Below are positions 18,747-26,765 of a stretch of 33,313 nt of DNA, piece after piece. Origin of the DNA: Pirellulaceae bacterium (GTDB lineage: Bacteria > Planctomycetota > Planctomycetia > Pirellulales > Pirellulaceae). The notes beneath the pieces were generated by a model, which was given only the letters and a program-made list of their open reading frames with translations, had not been told where the DNA came from and did not search any database. The position numbers were made by a program, and so were the translations under genes. How positions within the stretch are numbered: position 1 is the first letter of the stretch; each line of letters opens with the position of its first letter. The DNA lies in the NCBI GenBank assembly GCA_025459265.1, contig JALOQX010000026.1:1-33313 (forward strand), given 5' to 3'.

Positions 18747-20096
18747 ATGACGGGGCGTCCGCGGGTCGTGATCATTGGCGGCGGATTTGCCGGACTGGGC
18801 GTAGCACGGCGGCTACGCCGCGTCCCGGTCGATATTACTCTGGTCGATCGACGCAACTTCCATCTGTTCCAGCCGCTGCTGTATCAGGTAGCCACGGGCG
18901 GCCTGTCGCCGGCCAACATCTCTGCGCCCTTGCGGAGCGTGCTCAAGCGGCAACGCCACACGCGCGTGATCCTGGGCGAAGCGATCGATGTCGATCTGCC
19001 GAGTCGCCGCGTGCTACTGCCCGGGGAAACCCTCGAGTACGACACGCTGGTGGTCGCCACGGGCACGACGCACCACTACTTCGGGCACGACGAATGGGAA
19101 CACCTGGCACCGGGTCTCAAGTCGATCGAAGACGCCACTGAGATGCGGCGCCGGATTCTGCTGGCGTTTGAGACGGCGGAGCGAGCTCACACACCTGAGG
19201 AAATGCGGGAACTGCTCACGTTTGTCGTCGTCGGTGGGGGGCCGACCGGCGTGGAACTGGCTGGAGCGATCGCGGAAATCGCCCGCGATACGCTGCACCG
19301 CGAGTTCCGCTCGATCAATCCGGCCGATGCGCGGATCCTGCTGCTCGAAGGCACCGACCGCGTCTTGCCGTCGTACCCGCCGAATCTCTCGCACAAGGCG
19401 CGGCGGCAGTTGGAGCAACTGGGTGTGACGGTGCGCACCGGGGCGATGGTGCGGGAAATTCACCCGCATCAGGTGATGATCCAGACGCACGACCAGAGCG
19501 AGACGATTGCGACGCGCACGGTCCTCTGGGCGGCCGGCGTCAGGGCATCGCCGCTGGGTCGGCGGATCGCGCAGGCGGCAGGGCTCACCCCGGATCGCGC
19601 CGGCCGTGTTCCTGTCCAGCCCGATCTGACCGTTCCGGGGTACAGCCAGGTCTTCGTCATCGGCGATCTGGCCTGTTGCCTGGACGAACAGGGCAGGCCG
19701 CTGCCGGGCGTGGCCCCGGTCGCCATTCAGCAGGCCGGGCACGTCGCGCGTACGATTCGCAACCGGCTGCACAACCGGCCAACTCCCGCGTTCCGCTATC
19801 GCGATGTGGGGACCATGGCGACCATTGGCCGCCACCGCGCCGTGGCCGTCTGCGGGCCGTTCCACCTGTCGGGCTACCTGGCCTGGTTAGCCTGGCTGCT
19901 GATCCACGTGATCAACCTGGTAGAATTCCGGGACCGCGTCTTCGTGACACTGGAGTGGGCCTGGAATTACCTTACCTGGAACCGGGGGGCCCGCCTGATC
20001 ACGGGCTCGCCCGCCGAGATCATGCCGGGCACAAGCGCCGCGCCAGTTGGCACAGGTCAGGCCGACCGAGCCGAACTGGCAAGTCATTCGACCTGA
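18747..20096 (+). CDS. ndh: Type II NADH dehydrogenase (NDH-2)
   Basis: 449 aa. A single-subunit flavoprotein that passes electrons from NADH to quinone without pumping protons. FAD site GGGFAG at 11-16, VVATGT near 103-107, NADH-binding VVGGGPTGVELAG at about 161-173, and FAD-contacting VFVIGDLA near residue 302. The region around 371-399 (LSGYLAWLAWLLIHVINLVEF) is hydrophobic and fits membrane attachment. GAGGAGG lies upstream of the ATG. It follows the SDR by 21 bp and precedes the GNAT gene by 24 bp, so the three are probably one transcript. Confidence 0.95.
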   Translation: MTGRPRVVIIGGGFAGLGVARRLRRVPVDITLVDRRNFHLFQPLLYQVATGGLSPANISAPLRSVLKRQRHTRVILGEAIDVDLPSRRVLLPGETLEYDTLVVATGTTHHYFGHDEWEHLAPGLKSIEDATEMRRRILLAFETAERAHTPEEMRELLTFVVVGGGPTGVELAGAIAEIARDTLHREFRSINPADARILLLEGTDRVLPSYPPNLSHKARRQLEQLGVTVRTGAMVREIHPHQVMIQTHDQSETIATRTVLWAAGVRASPLGRRIAQAAGLTPDRAGRVPVQPDLTVPGYSQVFVIGDLACCLDEQGRPLPGVAPVAIQQAGHVARTIRNRLHNRPTPAFRYRDVGTMATIGRHRAVAVCGPFHLSGYLAWLAWLLIHVINLVEFRDRVFVTLEWAWNYLTWNRGARLITGSPAEIMPGTSAAPVGTGQADRAELASHST

Positions 20097-20120
20097 GCGC
20101 GAGGGTATGGAGCGTGAACC

Positions 20121-20522
20121 ATGGACGTCCGTTACCAACTCGAGCCCCAGCTGACTGCTGCGGAGTTCATCGACATTCTGCACCGTTCGACGCTGGCGGC
20201 GCGGCGTCCTGTCGATGACGCGGCGACGATCCGCGGCATGCTCGCGCACGCCGACGTGATCGTCACGGCCCGCATCGACGGCCGCCTCGTGGGTGTCTCC
20301 CGCGCGGTAACGGACTTCAGTTACTGCACGTATCTGTCCGATCTGGCGGTCGACGTCGCGTATCAGCGGCGTGGCATTGGCCGCGAATTGATTCGACGCA
20401 CGCACGAGGCGGCCGGCAGCGCGACGACCCTGCTGCTGCTGGCCGCACCGGGCGCGGCAACGTATTACCCACACATCGGCCTGGTGCGCCACGAATCCTG
20501 CTGGGTGCGGACCCGGACCTGA
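20121..20522 (+). CDS. GNAT family acetyltransferase
   Basis: 133 aa, a small single-domain GNAT. The acetyl-CoA loop is visible as [13 protein letters not shown] (motif A, Q-x-x-G-I-G), preceded by the YLSDLAVD strand and followed by a [11 protein letters not shown] segment like motif B. It would acetylate an amine on a small molecule or protein; substrate unknown. The ATG has GGAG about 9 nt upstream. It is last of the SDR-ndh-GNAT run and converges on the MATE gene, with 11 bp between stops. Confidence 0.92.
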   Translation: MDVRYQLEPQLTAAEFIDILHRSTLAARRPVDDAATIRGMLAHADVIVTARIDGRLVGVSRAVTDFSYCTYLSDLAVDVAYQRRGIGRELIRRTHEAAGSATTLLLLAAPGAATYYPHIGLVRHESCWVRTRT

Positions 20523-20533
20523 GTCCCTGCGGC

Positions 20534-21922
20534 CTACCACTCGCCCAGCGTAGGTTGGATCTCCGTGACGACGCCACTTCCGTGCCGATCGCGCAAGTGC
20601 CGCAATTCAGCGAACAGCCACACACCGGTCAGGACCGAGGCGCAGAAATCGGCCGTGGGAATGGCCAGCCAGACGCCATCCAGACCCAGCCAGGCTGGCA
20701 GGATCAGGATGGCGGGAATCAGCAGCAGCACCTGGCGTGACAGGCCCAGCAGCAGCGCGTGTCGGGGCTTCCCCACCGCCTGAAAGTAACTGGATCCCAC
20801 GATCTGAAACCCCACGATGGGAAACGTCACCAGACAGATGCGCAGGGCTCGCGTCCCGAGCTCGCGCAACTGCGGGTCAGTCCGATTGAAGACGGCGATG
20901 ACCTGGCCCGGGGCCAACATGACCACGAGAAAGCCGGCGAGGCAGACCAGGCTGGCGAACAGCACGGCCAGCTCGAGTGTCCGCAACACACGATCGTATT
21001 TCCGCGCGCCGTAGTTGTAGCCGATGATCGGCTGGGCTCCCTGGTTGAGCCCGAAGATCGGCATGGCGATGAACAAGGCCACCGAATGGATGATTCCCAT
21101 CACGGAGATGGCCAGGTCGCCGCCGTGCGTCTTGAGTTGATTGTTGAGGATGCCGTTCATCACGCTGGCCGCCAGTTGCATGGCGAACATCGGCGACCCG
21201 GCCGCCACGACGCGGGCACAGATCTGGCCGCGAAGCCGCAGATGGTGCAGGCGGATCTTCAACAGGCTCCTGCCCCGCAGGAAATAGCCGACGACCCACA
21301 CGGCCGAGACGAACTGGGAGAGCACCGTGGCCAGTGCGGCGCCGCGCACACCCCAGCCCAGCACGAAGAGAAAAAAGGGATCAAGCAGGGTATTGAGGAG
21401 GGCGCCGATGAGCATGGTGAGCATGGCGACGCGCGGATTGCCCTCGCCGCGGATCACGGCGTTGAGTCCGAATCCCAGGCACTGAAAGACCGCCCCGGCC
21501 ACAATCACCTGCAAGTAATCTCGCGCAAACGGATGGCTCTGCTCGCTGGACCCGACGAGCCGCAGGAGCGGATCGAGCAGCCAGAGTCCGCCAGCGGTCA
21601 GCAGCACGGACGCCACAATCAGCAGGAGCAGGGCGTGCCCCAACACCTGTTCTGCCTCGTCCTTCCGTTTCTCTCCGAGGCGCAACGAGACCAGCGCCGC
21701 GGCGCCGAAACCGATCAGCATGCTGAAGGCCATCTGGATCAGCATGAAGGGGAAGGCCAGCGTCGTGCCGGCGATGCCCAACGGGCCCACGGCCTGCCCG
21801 ACGAAGACCCGGTCGACGACGTTGTAGAGCGCCTGCGCCAGCATCCCGACAACCGCCGGCGCGGAAAACGTCAGCAGCAGGGAGACGATGCTCCCTCGGC
21901 CCAGGCGCTCGGCACGATCCAT
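20534..21922 (-). CDS. MATE family efflux transporter
   Basis: 462 aa with about 12 membrane helices. The family features are YNVVDRVFVGQAVG in helix 1-2, GFGAAALVSLRLGEKR, the helix 7 part AGSPMFAMQLAASVMNGILNN, and GLNQGAQPIIGYNYGA. It resembles the MepA/DinF-like branch, which exports drugs or metabolites by sodium or proton antiport. Substrate cannot be told. The start at 21922 has a purine-rich GAGAGAG close upstream. Divergent from the protein kinase gene with 152 bp between. Confidence 0.95.
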   Translation of the reverse strand: MDRAERLGRGSIVSLLLTFSAPAVVGMLAQALYNVVDRVFVGQAVGPLGIAGTTLAFPFMLIQMAFSMLIGFGAAALVSLRLGEKRKDEAEQVLGHALLLLIVASVLLTAGGLWLLDPLLRLVGSSEQSHPFARDYLQVIVAGAVFQCLGFGLNAVIRGEGNPRVAMLTMLIGALLNTLLDPFFLFVLGWGVRGAALATVLSQFVSAVWVVGYFLRGRSLLKIRLHHLRLRGQICARVVAAGSPMFAMQLAASVMNGILNNQLKTHGGDLAISVMGIIHSVALFIAMPIFGLNQGAQPIIGYNYGARKYDRVLRTLELAVLFASLVCLAGFLVVMLAPGQVIAVFNRTDPQLRELGTRALRICLVTFPIVGFQIVGSSYFQAVGKPRHALLLGLSRQVLLLIPAILILPAWLGLDGVWLAIPTADFCASVLTGVWLFAELRHLRDRHGSGVVTEIQPTLGEW

Positions 21923-21982
21923 GCTCTCTCGCTTCAGGCTGGCGGTCAGGACGCGGGACGTCGGACACGCGCACCCCCATAT

Positions 21983-22001
21983 GGTAGCCGCCCGCGCTAC
22001 C
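21983..22001. promoter_or_regulatory. Inverted repeat between MATE and kinase genes
   Basis: GGTAGC (21983-21988) and GCTACC (21996-22001) form a perfect inverted repeat with a 7-bp spacer in the divergent promoter region. It has the size of a regulator operator. A 6-bp arm can also arise by chance. Confidence 0.3.
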
Positions 22002-22074
22002 GCTCGCCCATGCCCCTCGCCAGCCGCGGCCCGTTCGCGTTACGATATGCGGGGAGCACAGGGCGGAACTGGAC

Positions 22075-24102
22075 ATGGTGGGTTTGAAAAGTCTGCTGCG
22101 CTGGCTGCGCCACGAGGGCGGATTCGCGCCGGTGCGCGACGTGCCGCGCCCGCGTCCCGTCAAAACCTCGCTGTCCGCCACGGTCTTCACCGGCGATGCC
22201 GGACCCTGGGTGGAGTATCTGACCGCGTCCCGCGCGGACCGGTACGACCCGACGCTGCAGATCGACATCACGGTGGATCCCGCCGCCGAAGCGGTGCAGT
22301 TCCGGGGCGCGAACGACACCTCGGCGGTACTGGCCCGGCACCTGCAGACCGCGTGGCAGACGCTGTACAAGCGGTTGCGCCGCAAGCCGGTTGTCCACCG
22401 CAGCCTGCAGCAGGCCGTGTTCGCCAATGCGTCGAATCACGGCGGACCGCTCGCCCTGCGGCTCAGCCGCTCCCTGCCGTGCGATGCCTCCCGCGAGGTG
22501 CCGCTCAGCACGTCCGCCCGTCCGGCGGCTGTGCACCTTGTGGTGCGCGAGTCCCTGGTGCAGCAGGTGATCGAGAATCTGGCTCAGGCCGGAAAACATC
22601 TCCCGGCCGAGGAGCACCTGGGATGGTGCTGGCCCCTGCTCCATCGCGTCGTGTCTCAACTCAGCTTTCCCAACGTCCCCCGCGATCGCTTCGTCGAAAA
22701 GATCGACGTCACGTTCACCGCCTGCCTCGTCACCCTCCACGCGCTCTATGACGGCAAACGCCAGCAGCAGCTCCTCCCCAATGCGGCCGGCCGCGTCTTC
22801 GAGACGTCCGTCGCCCGCCGCGACGGACTGGCCGTCGAGGAGCTGTATGAACGACACGAGTACTTTCGACTCCTCCGCGAACTCGCCTTCCTGCTCGACG
22901 AACGCGCCTGCACGCAGCGCGCGGCGTTCGCCCGCGTGCTGGTGCGGGAATACCTGGACGAGAGCTACCTGCGACTGAGCCTGGCGGGTGTCATGCCGGA
23001 AGTGGAAGCCAGCATGGATCGCATGCCGTTCCACTGGGACCGGCACTCGATCACCACGCCCTACCCCCGGTTGGGTCGCTACGGCATCCTCGACGAGGAC
23101 GACCTGAGCGCCTGGAAGAAGGTCGAGAGCCGGTTTCGCGACATGGGTTTCGTGCTGCTGCGACAGTTGGGCATCGGGCAGTTCGGACGCGTCTACGAAG
23201 CGCTCAACCGCTACAACCCCCACATCCCGCGACATGTCGCGGTCAAGATCGACCGCATCGTACGGGGGAAGAAAAAGGAGGCGATCCAGAGCGCCGAAGC
23301 CACGATGGGCATCGGCGAGGCCCTGGCCACCGCCCCCCACGTGATTCGCATCTTCGACGCCGGCAAGCTCAAGGGCAAACGCTACACCTATCACATCCTG
23401 CAGCTGGTCGACGGCGAAACGCTTGATCACCTGGTCGGCGTCTCGGGCATCGAGCATTCGAGCATGCTGCCACCGCGACACGGCCAGCGTTCGACCAAGG
23501 AGGTGCAGCAGGACTATCTCAAGTCGGTCAAGGCGTCGAGCCAGGAAATCTGGCGCCGCAAGCGGATGGCCCGTCCGTTTCTCGAACCGCTCAACCTGGC
23601 GCAAATGCTCGACGTCCTCACCAGCATCCTGCTCTGGCTCGAGGAGATCCACCAGCTCAACTACGCCGTCAACGACCTCAAGAACGGCAATCTCATGGTC
23701 AGCCGCCGGGGCCAGCTCAAGGGCATCGACCTCGACGCGTACAGCCCCATCACCAGCCCGACGGATCGCATGACGGACTTCTTCTTTCTGGCCGTGTCGC
23801 TCGTCCTGTTTCTGCTCAACGTCGCGCGGCCGCAAGATCAGCCGCTGCGCGGCTGCACGGGCCTGCTCCAGTCCCCCGCTGCATTGCGTGACGCCGTCAC
23901 ACACGCCTGGTCGTTCGGCGATGTGGCGGCTGCCAGCGCCGGGCGCGTCACGACCGAGGAAGTCCTCGACCTGATGCTGGAACTGATTGACCGCAGCCGG
24001 GACCATGCGTTTGCCAATGATCCCGCGTTGTTCACTCGCGACATCGACCGGCTGATTCTGCTCAAGCGACGCATCTTTGCCACGGAAATCGTGCTCGACT
24101 GA
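22075..24102 (+). CDS. Atypical protein kinase with large unknown N-terminal region
   Basis: 675 aa, no membrane segment. A kinase-like fold covers about 360-610. The glycine loop is GIGQFGRVYEA from residue 366, the ATP lysine Lys391 is in VAVKID, the catalytic loop is YAVNDLKNGNLM (Asp534, Lys536, Asn539), and the DFG position reads DLDA with Asp552. The residues needed for catalysis are present, while HRD reads VND and DFG reads DLD. An insertion of about 45 residues (around 455-500) lies between the hinge and the catalytic loop. Residues 1-355 match no family I know; they include basic helices and conserved-looking aromatic motifs. Planctomycetes carry many Ser/Thr kinases, most with membrane sensors, which this one lacks. 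GTG at 22078 is an alternative start. Confidence 0.85.
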   Translation: MVGLKSLLRWLRHEGGFAPVRDVPRPRPVKTSLSATVFTGDAGPWVEYLTASRADRYDPTLQIDITVDPAAEAVQFRGANDTSAVLARHLQTAWQTLYKRLRRKPVVHRSLQQAVFANASNHGGPLALRLSRSLPCDASREVPLSTSARPAAVHLVVRESLVQQVIENLAQAGKHLPAEEHLGWCWPLLHRVVSQLSFPNVPRDRFVEKIDVTFTACLVTLHALYDGKRQQQLLPNAAGRVFETSVARRDGLAVEELYERHEYFRLLRELAFLLDERACTQRAAFARVLVREYLDESYLRLSLAGVMPEVEASMDRMPFHWDRHSITTPYPRLGRYGILDEDDLSAWKKVESRFRDMGFVLLRQLGIGQFGRVYEALNRYNPHIPRHVAVKIDRIVRGKKKEAIQSAEATMGIGEALATAPHVIRIFDAGKLKGKRYTYHILQLVDGETLDHLVGVSGIEHSSMLPPRHGQRSTKEVQQDYLKSVKASSQEIWRRKRMARPFLEPLNLAQMLDVLTSILLWLEEIHQLNYAVNDLKNGNLMVSRRGQLKGIDLDAYSPITSPTDRMTDFFFLAVSLVLFLLNVARPQDQPLRGCTGLLQSPAALRDAVTHAWSFGDVAAASAGRVTTEEVLDLMLELIDRSRDHAFANDPALFTRDIDRLILLKRRIFATEIVLD

Positions 24103-24153
24103 CCCGCCGGCGCGGGCCGCAACATCCGTCGGCATGTGCGGGGACAGGCCAAG

Positions 24154-24182
24154 TTGCAGGATGGCGCCGAGGCGTCTAGGAT
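24154..24182 (+). promoter_or_regulatory. Probable promoter of the membrane protein-trkH genes
   Basis: TTGCAG (24154-24159) and TAGGAT (24177-24182) are separated by exactly 17 bp, and each matches the sigma-70 consensus at four positions. It gives a leader of about 37 nt before ATG 24226. Confidence 0.45.
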
Positions 24183-24225
24183 GAATCCCCGTCCGGCTGG
24201 GTCCTCTCTGGAAGAAAGGTGCTGT

Positions 24226-24792
24226 ATGGGCTTGTTCACCGATCTCTGGCTGCCGATCGTGGTGTCGGCGGTCCTGGTGTTTGTCGCCAGTTCAATCCTG
24301 CACATGCTGATCCCGATTCACAAGGGCGACTACCGGAAGCTGCCCGACGAGTCTGAACTGCTCTCAGCCCTGCGGAGCCGCGGTGTGCTGCCGGGCGCCT
24401 ATTCGTTTCCGTTCCCCGCTTCGATGAAGGACATGGCGTCCCCCGAGATGATCGCGAAATACCAGCAAGGTCCCGTGGGGCTCTTGACGGTGCTGCCCAA
24501 CGGCGTGCCCATGATGGGCAAGTTGCTGGGTCTGTGGCTGTTGTACTGTGCCGTCCAGAGCGTGTTCGTGGCGTACCTGGCCATGCTCGCCCTGAGCTGG
24601 GGCGCGAGCGGGATGGAGGTCTTTCGCGTCACGAGCACCGCCGCCCTGCTGGGTTACGCCGTCCCCCATGTGCACGATGCGATCTGGAAAGGGCAGAGCT
24701 GGATCACCACCGGCAAGTACCTGCTCGACGGAGTCATCTACAGCCTCGTCACGAGCGCTACCTTTGTCTTGTTGTGGCCGGCGGTCCCGTAG
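24226..24792 (+). CDS. Conserved small membrane protein of unknown function
   Basis: 188 aa. Three or four membrane helices are predicted: about 8-28, 104-130, and one or two in 138-186. Between the first and second is a soluble stretch with HMLIPIHKGDYRKLPDE, SFPFPASMKD and GPVGLLTVLPNGVPMM, which look like conserved motifs. I recognise no named family. AAAGGTG stands upstream of ATG 24226. It precedes trkH by only 16 bp on the same strand, so the two are probably one transcript and it may serve potassium transport; this is inference from position only. Confidence 0.8.
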   Translation: MGLFTDLWLPIVVSAVLVFVASSILHMLIPIHKGDYRKLPDESELLSALRSRGVLPGAYSFPFPASMKDMASPEMIAKYQQGPVGLLTVLPNGVPMMGKLLGLWLLYCAVQSVFVAYLAMLALSWGASGMEVFRVTSTAALLGYAVPHVHDAIWKGQSWITTGKYLLDGVIYSLVTSATFVLLWPAVP

Positions 24793-24808
24793 CTGACACG
24801 GCGCGACC

Positions 24809-26701
24809 ATGGACTTCCGCCTCATAAGCAGACTGCTGGGCATCGTCATTCTGCTGATCGGTGCCTCGATGGCCTTCAGCCTGCCGTGGGCCTTTCCTCA
24901 GCTCGGTCATCGCTGGGTCATCGACGCTCGTGACGCGGCCGCACCGCCGACGGAGGCGGCCTTCGAAGCGCGGGGCTTTCTGGGCCTGGTCGGGAGCATG
25001 GTCGCCTGCATCGTGGTGGGCGGCGGCTTGTTCGTCTGGGGCCGACACAACAAAGGACAACTGTTCCGCAAGGAAGCCCTGGCGGTGGTCGGACTCAGCT
25101 GGATTCTGGCCACGGTGATGGGAGCGCTCCCCTTCTACCTGTCCGGAACGCTCCGCTGCTCCTCGGTTCGGCTCCTGGGTCCCGACAACCCGCCACTGCT
25201 CTTCCAGTTCGATGCGTGGCGATTGCGGACGCAATGGGAGGCGGTACCGCGTCTGTCGGCCCCGGCGTACGCCGTAGTCGCAGCGCTGCAGGCCGCCGGC
25301 GCGCGGGGTGTACCTCGCGACCAGTTGGCCACGGTGTCTTCTGTTCCGGCGGCGGAAGTCGTTCTGCAGCAGCTGTCGGCGCAGGAACCGAGCTGGCGGG
25401 AGGTGCTTGTCGTCTCGCGCGCCGCAGCGAACGTGCCGGTGGTCGACACCTACCGCCTGCGCTGGGTCCCCATGGGGCTGGCCGACGCCTGCTTTGAGTC
25501 GCAATCCGGTTTCAGCACGACCGGCGCCACGGTCATTGCGGATCTGGAAGACTCCGCGGTGGTCCCGCATTGCATTCTGTTCTGGCGGAGCACGACCCAC
25601 TTTCTGGGCGGATTGGGGATCATCGTCCTGTTCGTCTCGCTGCTGGGCGGCGGCACCGTGGCCAAGGCGCTCATGCGCGCCGAGATGCCGGGTCCGACCA
25701 AGGAAGGGGCCACCGAGCGGATGCAGGAGACCGCCTGGCTGTTTGCCGCCGTCTATCTCCTGTTGAACATCGTCCTGGCCCTGATTCTGCACCTGGCCGG
25801 CCTGACCGTGTTCGACGCCTTGTGTCACGCGTTCGGCACCATGGCGACTGGCGGATTCAGCACATACAACGCCAGCGTCGGCCATTTCGCCCAGTACCCG
25901 CAGTTGTATCACAGTGTGGTGATCGAGACCGCGATCATCGTGTTCATGGTGCTGGCCGGCACCAATTTCACGCTGCTGTACTTGTGTCTCATGCGGCGCC
26001 CGCAGCGGCTGCTGGCCGACATCGAGTGGCGCGCCTACATCGCCATCATTGCCGCGGCCTCGCTGTCGGTCGTCCTGTTCGGCTGGCTGCATCGCGATTT
26101 TGCCGGCCTGGCCGACGCGGTGCGGTACGGGACGTTCCAGGTCGTGTCGATCATCACGACCACCGGGTTCGGCACGCACGATTTCGATCGCTGGAACAGC
26201 TACGGACGGGCCATCCTGTTTGTCCTGATGTTCGTGGGAGGATGTGCCGGCAGTACCGGCGGCGGACTGAAAGTCATTCGCCATGTGTTGCTGGTGAAGA
26301 TCCTGCGGCAGGAGATCGAGCTGGCTGGCCACCCGCGGGTCGTGCGCCCGCTGTCGGTCGGTGGCAAATCCGTGATCGACCCCACCTTGCGCAAGAGCGT
26401 GCTGGTGTATTTCTGCCTGATCATGGCCATCTTCGTCTTCAGCTGGGTGTTTCTCGTGGCGTTCGAACCGGGCAATACCTGGGGCCCGACGATCGAGCAC
26501 AAGCTGATTGACTGCGCCAGTGGTGTGGCCGCCACGCTCAACAACATCGGACCCGGCCTGGGCATCGTGGGGGCGACCCAGCAGTACACGGCGTTCAGCC
26601 CCGTCAGCAAGATCTTCTTCGTGTGGCTCATGATGCTCGGGCGACTCGAACTGTTTTCCATACTCGTCCTATTCTCACCCCGTTTCTGGCGCACCTTGTA
26701 G
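24809..26701 (+). CDS. trkH: TrkH/KtrB-type potassium uptake channel with inserted domain
   Basis: 630 aa, against about 480 for usual TrkH. The four selectivity-filter repeats are clear: SGFSTTGATV (233-242), then ATGGFSTYN, TTTGFGTHD and NNIGPGLG, each with the key Gly. The core should move K+ across the inner membrane. The extra length is an insertion at about 114-222, between helix ATVMGALPFYLSG and the first pore helix, where other TrkH proteins have a short extracytoplasmic loop. The insert includes a helical part (APAYAVVAALQAAG, AAEVVLQQLSAQ) like a small winged-helix fold. No trkA/ktrA cytoplasmic regulator gene is near. Only a weak Shine-Dalgarno precedes the ATG, fitting coupling to the gene 16 bp upstream. 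Confidence 0.93.
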   Translation: MDFRLISRLLGIVILLIGASMAFSLPWAFPQLGHRWVIDARDAAAPPTEAAFEARGFLGLVGSMVACIVVGGGLFVWGRHNKGQLFRKEALAVVGLSWILATVMGALPFYLSGTLRCSSVRLLGPDNPPLLFQFDAWRLRTQWEAVPRLSAPAYAVVAALQAAGARGVPRDQLATVSSVPAAEVVLQQLSAQEPSWREVLVVSRAAANVPVVDTYRLRWVPMGLADACFESQSGFSTTGATVIADLEDSAVVPHCILFWRSTTHFLGGLGIIVLFVSLLGGGTVAKALMRAEMPGPTKEGATERMQETAWLFAAVYLLLNIVLALILHLAGLTVFDALCHAFGTMATGGFSTYNASVGHFAQYPQLYHSVVIETAIIVFMVLAGTNFTLLYLCLMRRPQRLLADIEWRAYIAIIAAASLSVVLFGWLHRDFAGLADAVRYGTFQVVSIITTTGFGTHDFDRWNSYGRAILFVLMFVGGCAGSTGGGLKVIRHVLLVKILRQEIELAGHPRVVRPLSVGGKSVIDPTLRKSVLVYFCLIMAIFVFSWVFLVAFEPGNTWGPTIEHKLIDCASGVAATLNNIGPGLGIVGATQQYTAFSPVSKIFFVWLMMLGRLELFSILVLFSPRFWRTL

Positions 26702-26765
26702 GCGCGTGGAGGCTGCTGGCGGAACTGCCGGCGCGGCGGTCGTCCGACCGCGAGGAAAGGTGAAC

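Noticed and set aside
21997..24135. Minus-strand frame of 712 codons opposite the kinase
   Set aside because: Shadow of the kinase coding frame; composition typical of antisense frames and no domain.
24758..26500. Minus-strand frame of 580 codons opposite trkH
   Set aside because: Antisense to trkH, whose four pore repeats are certain.
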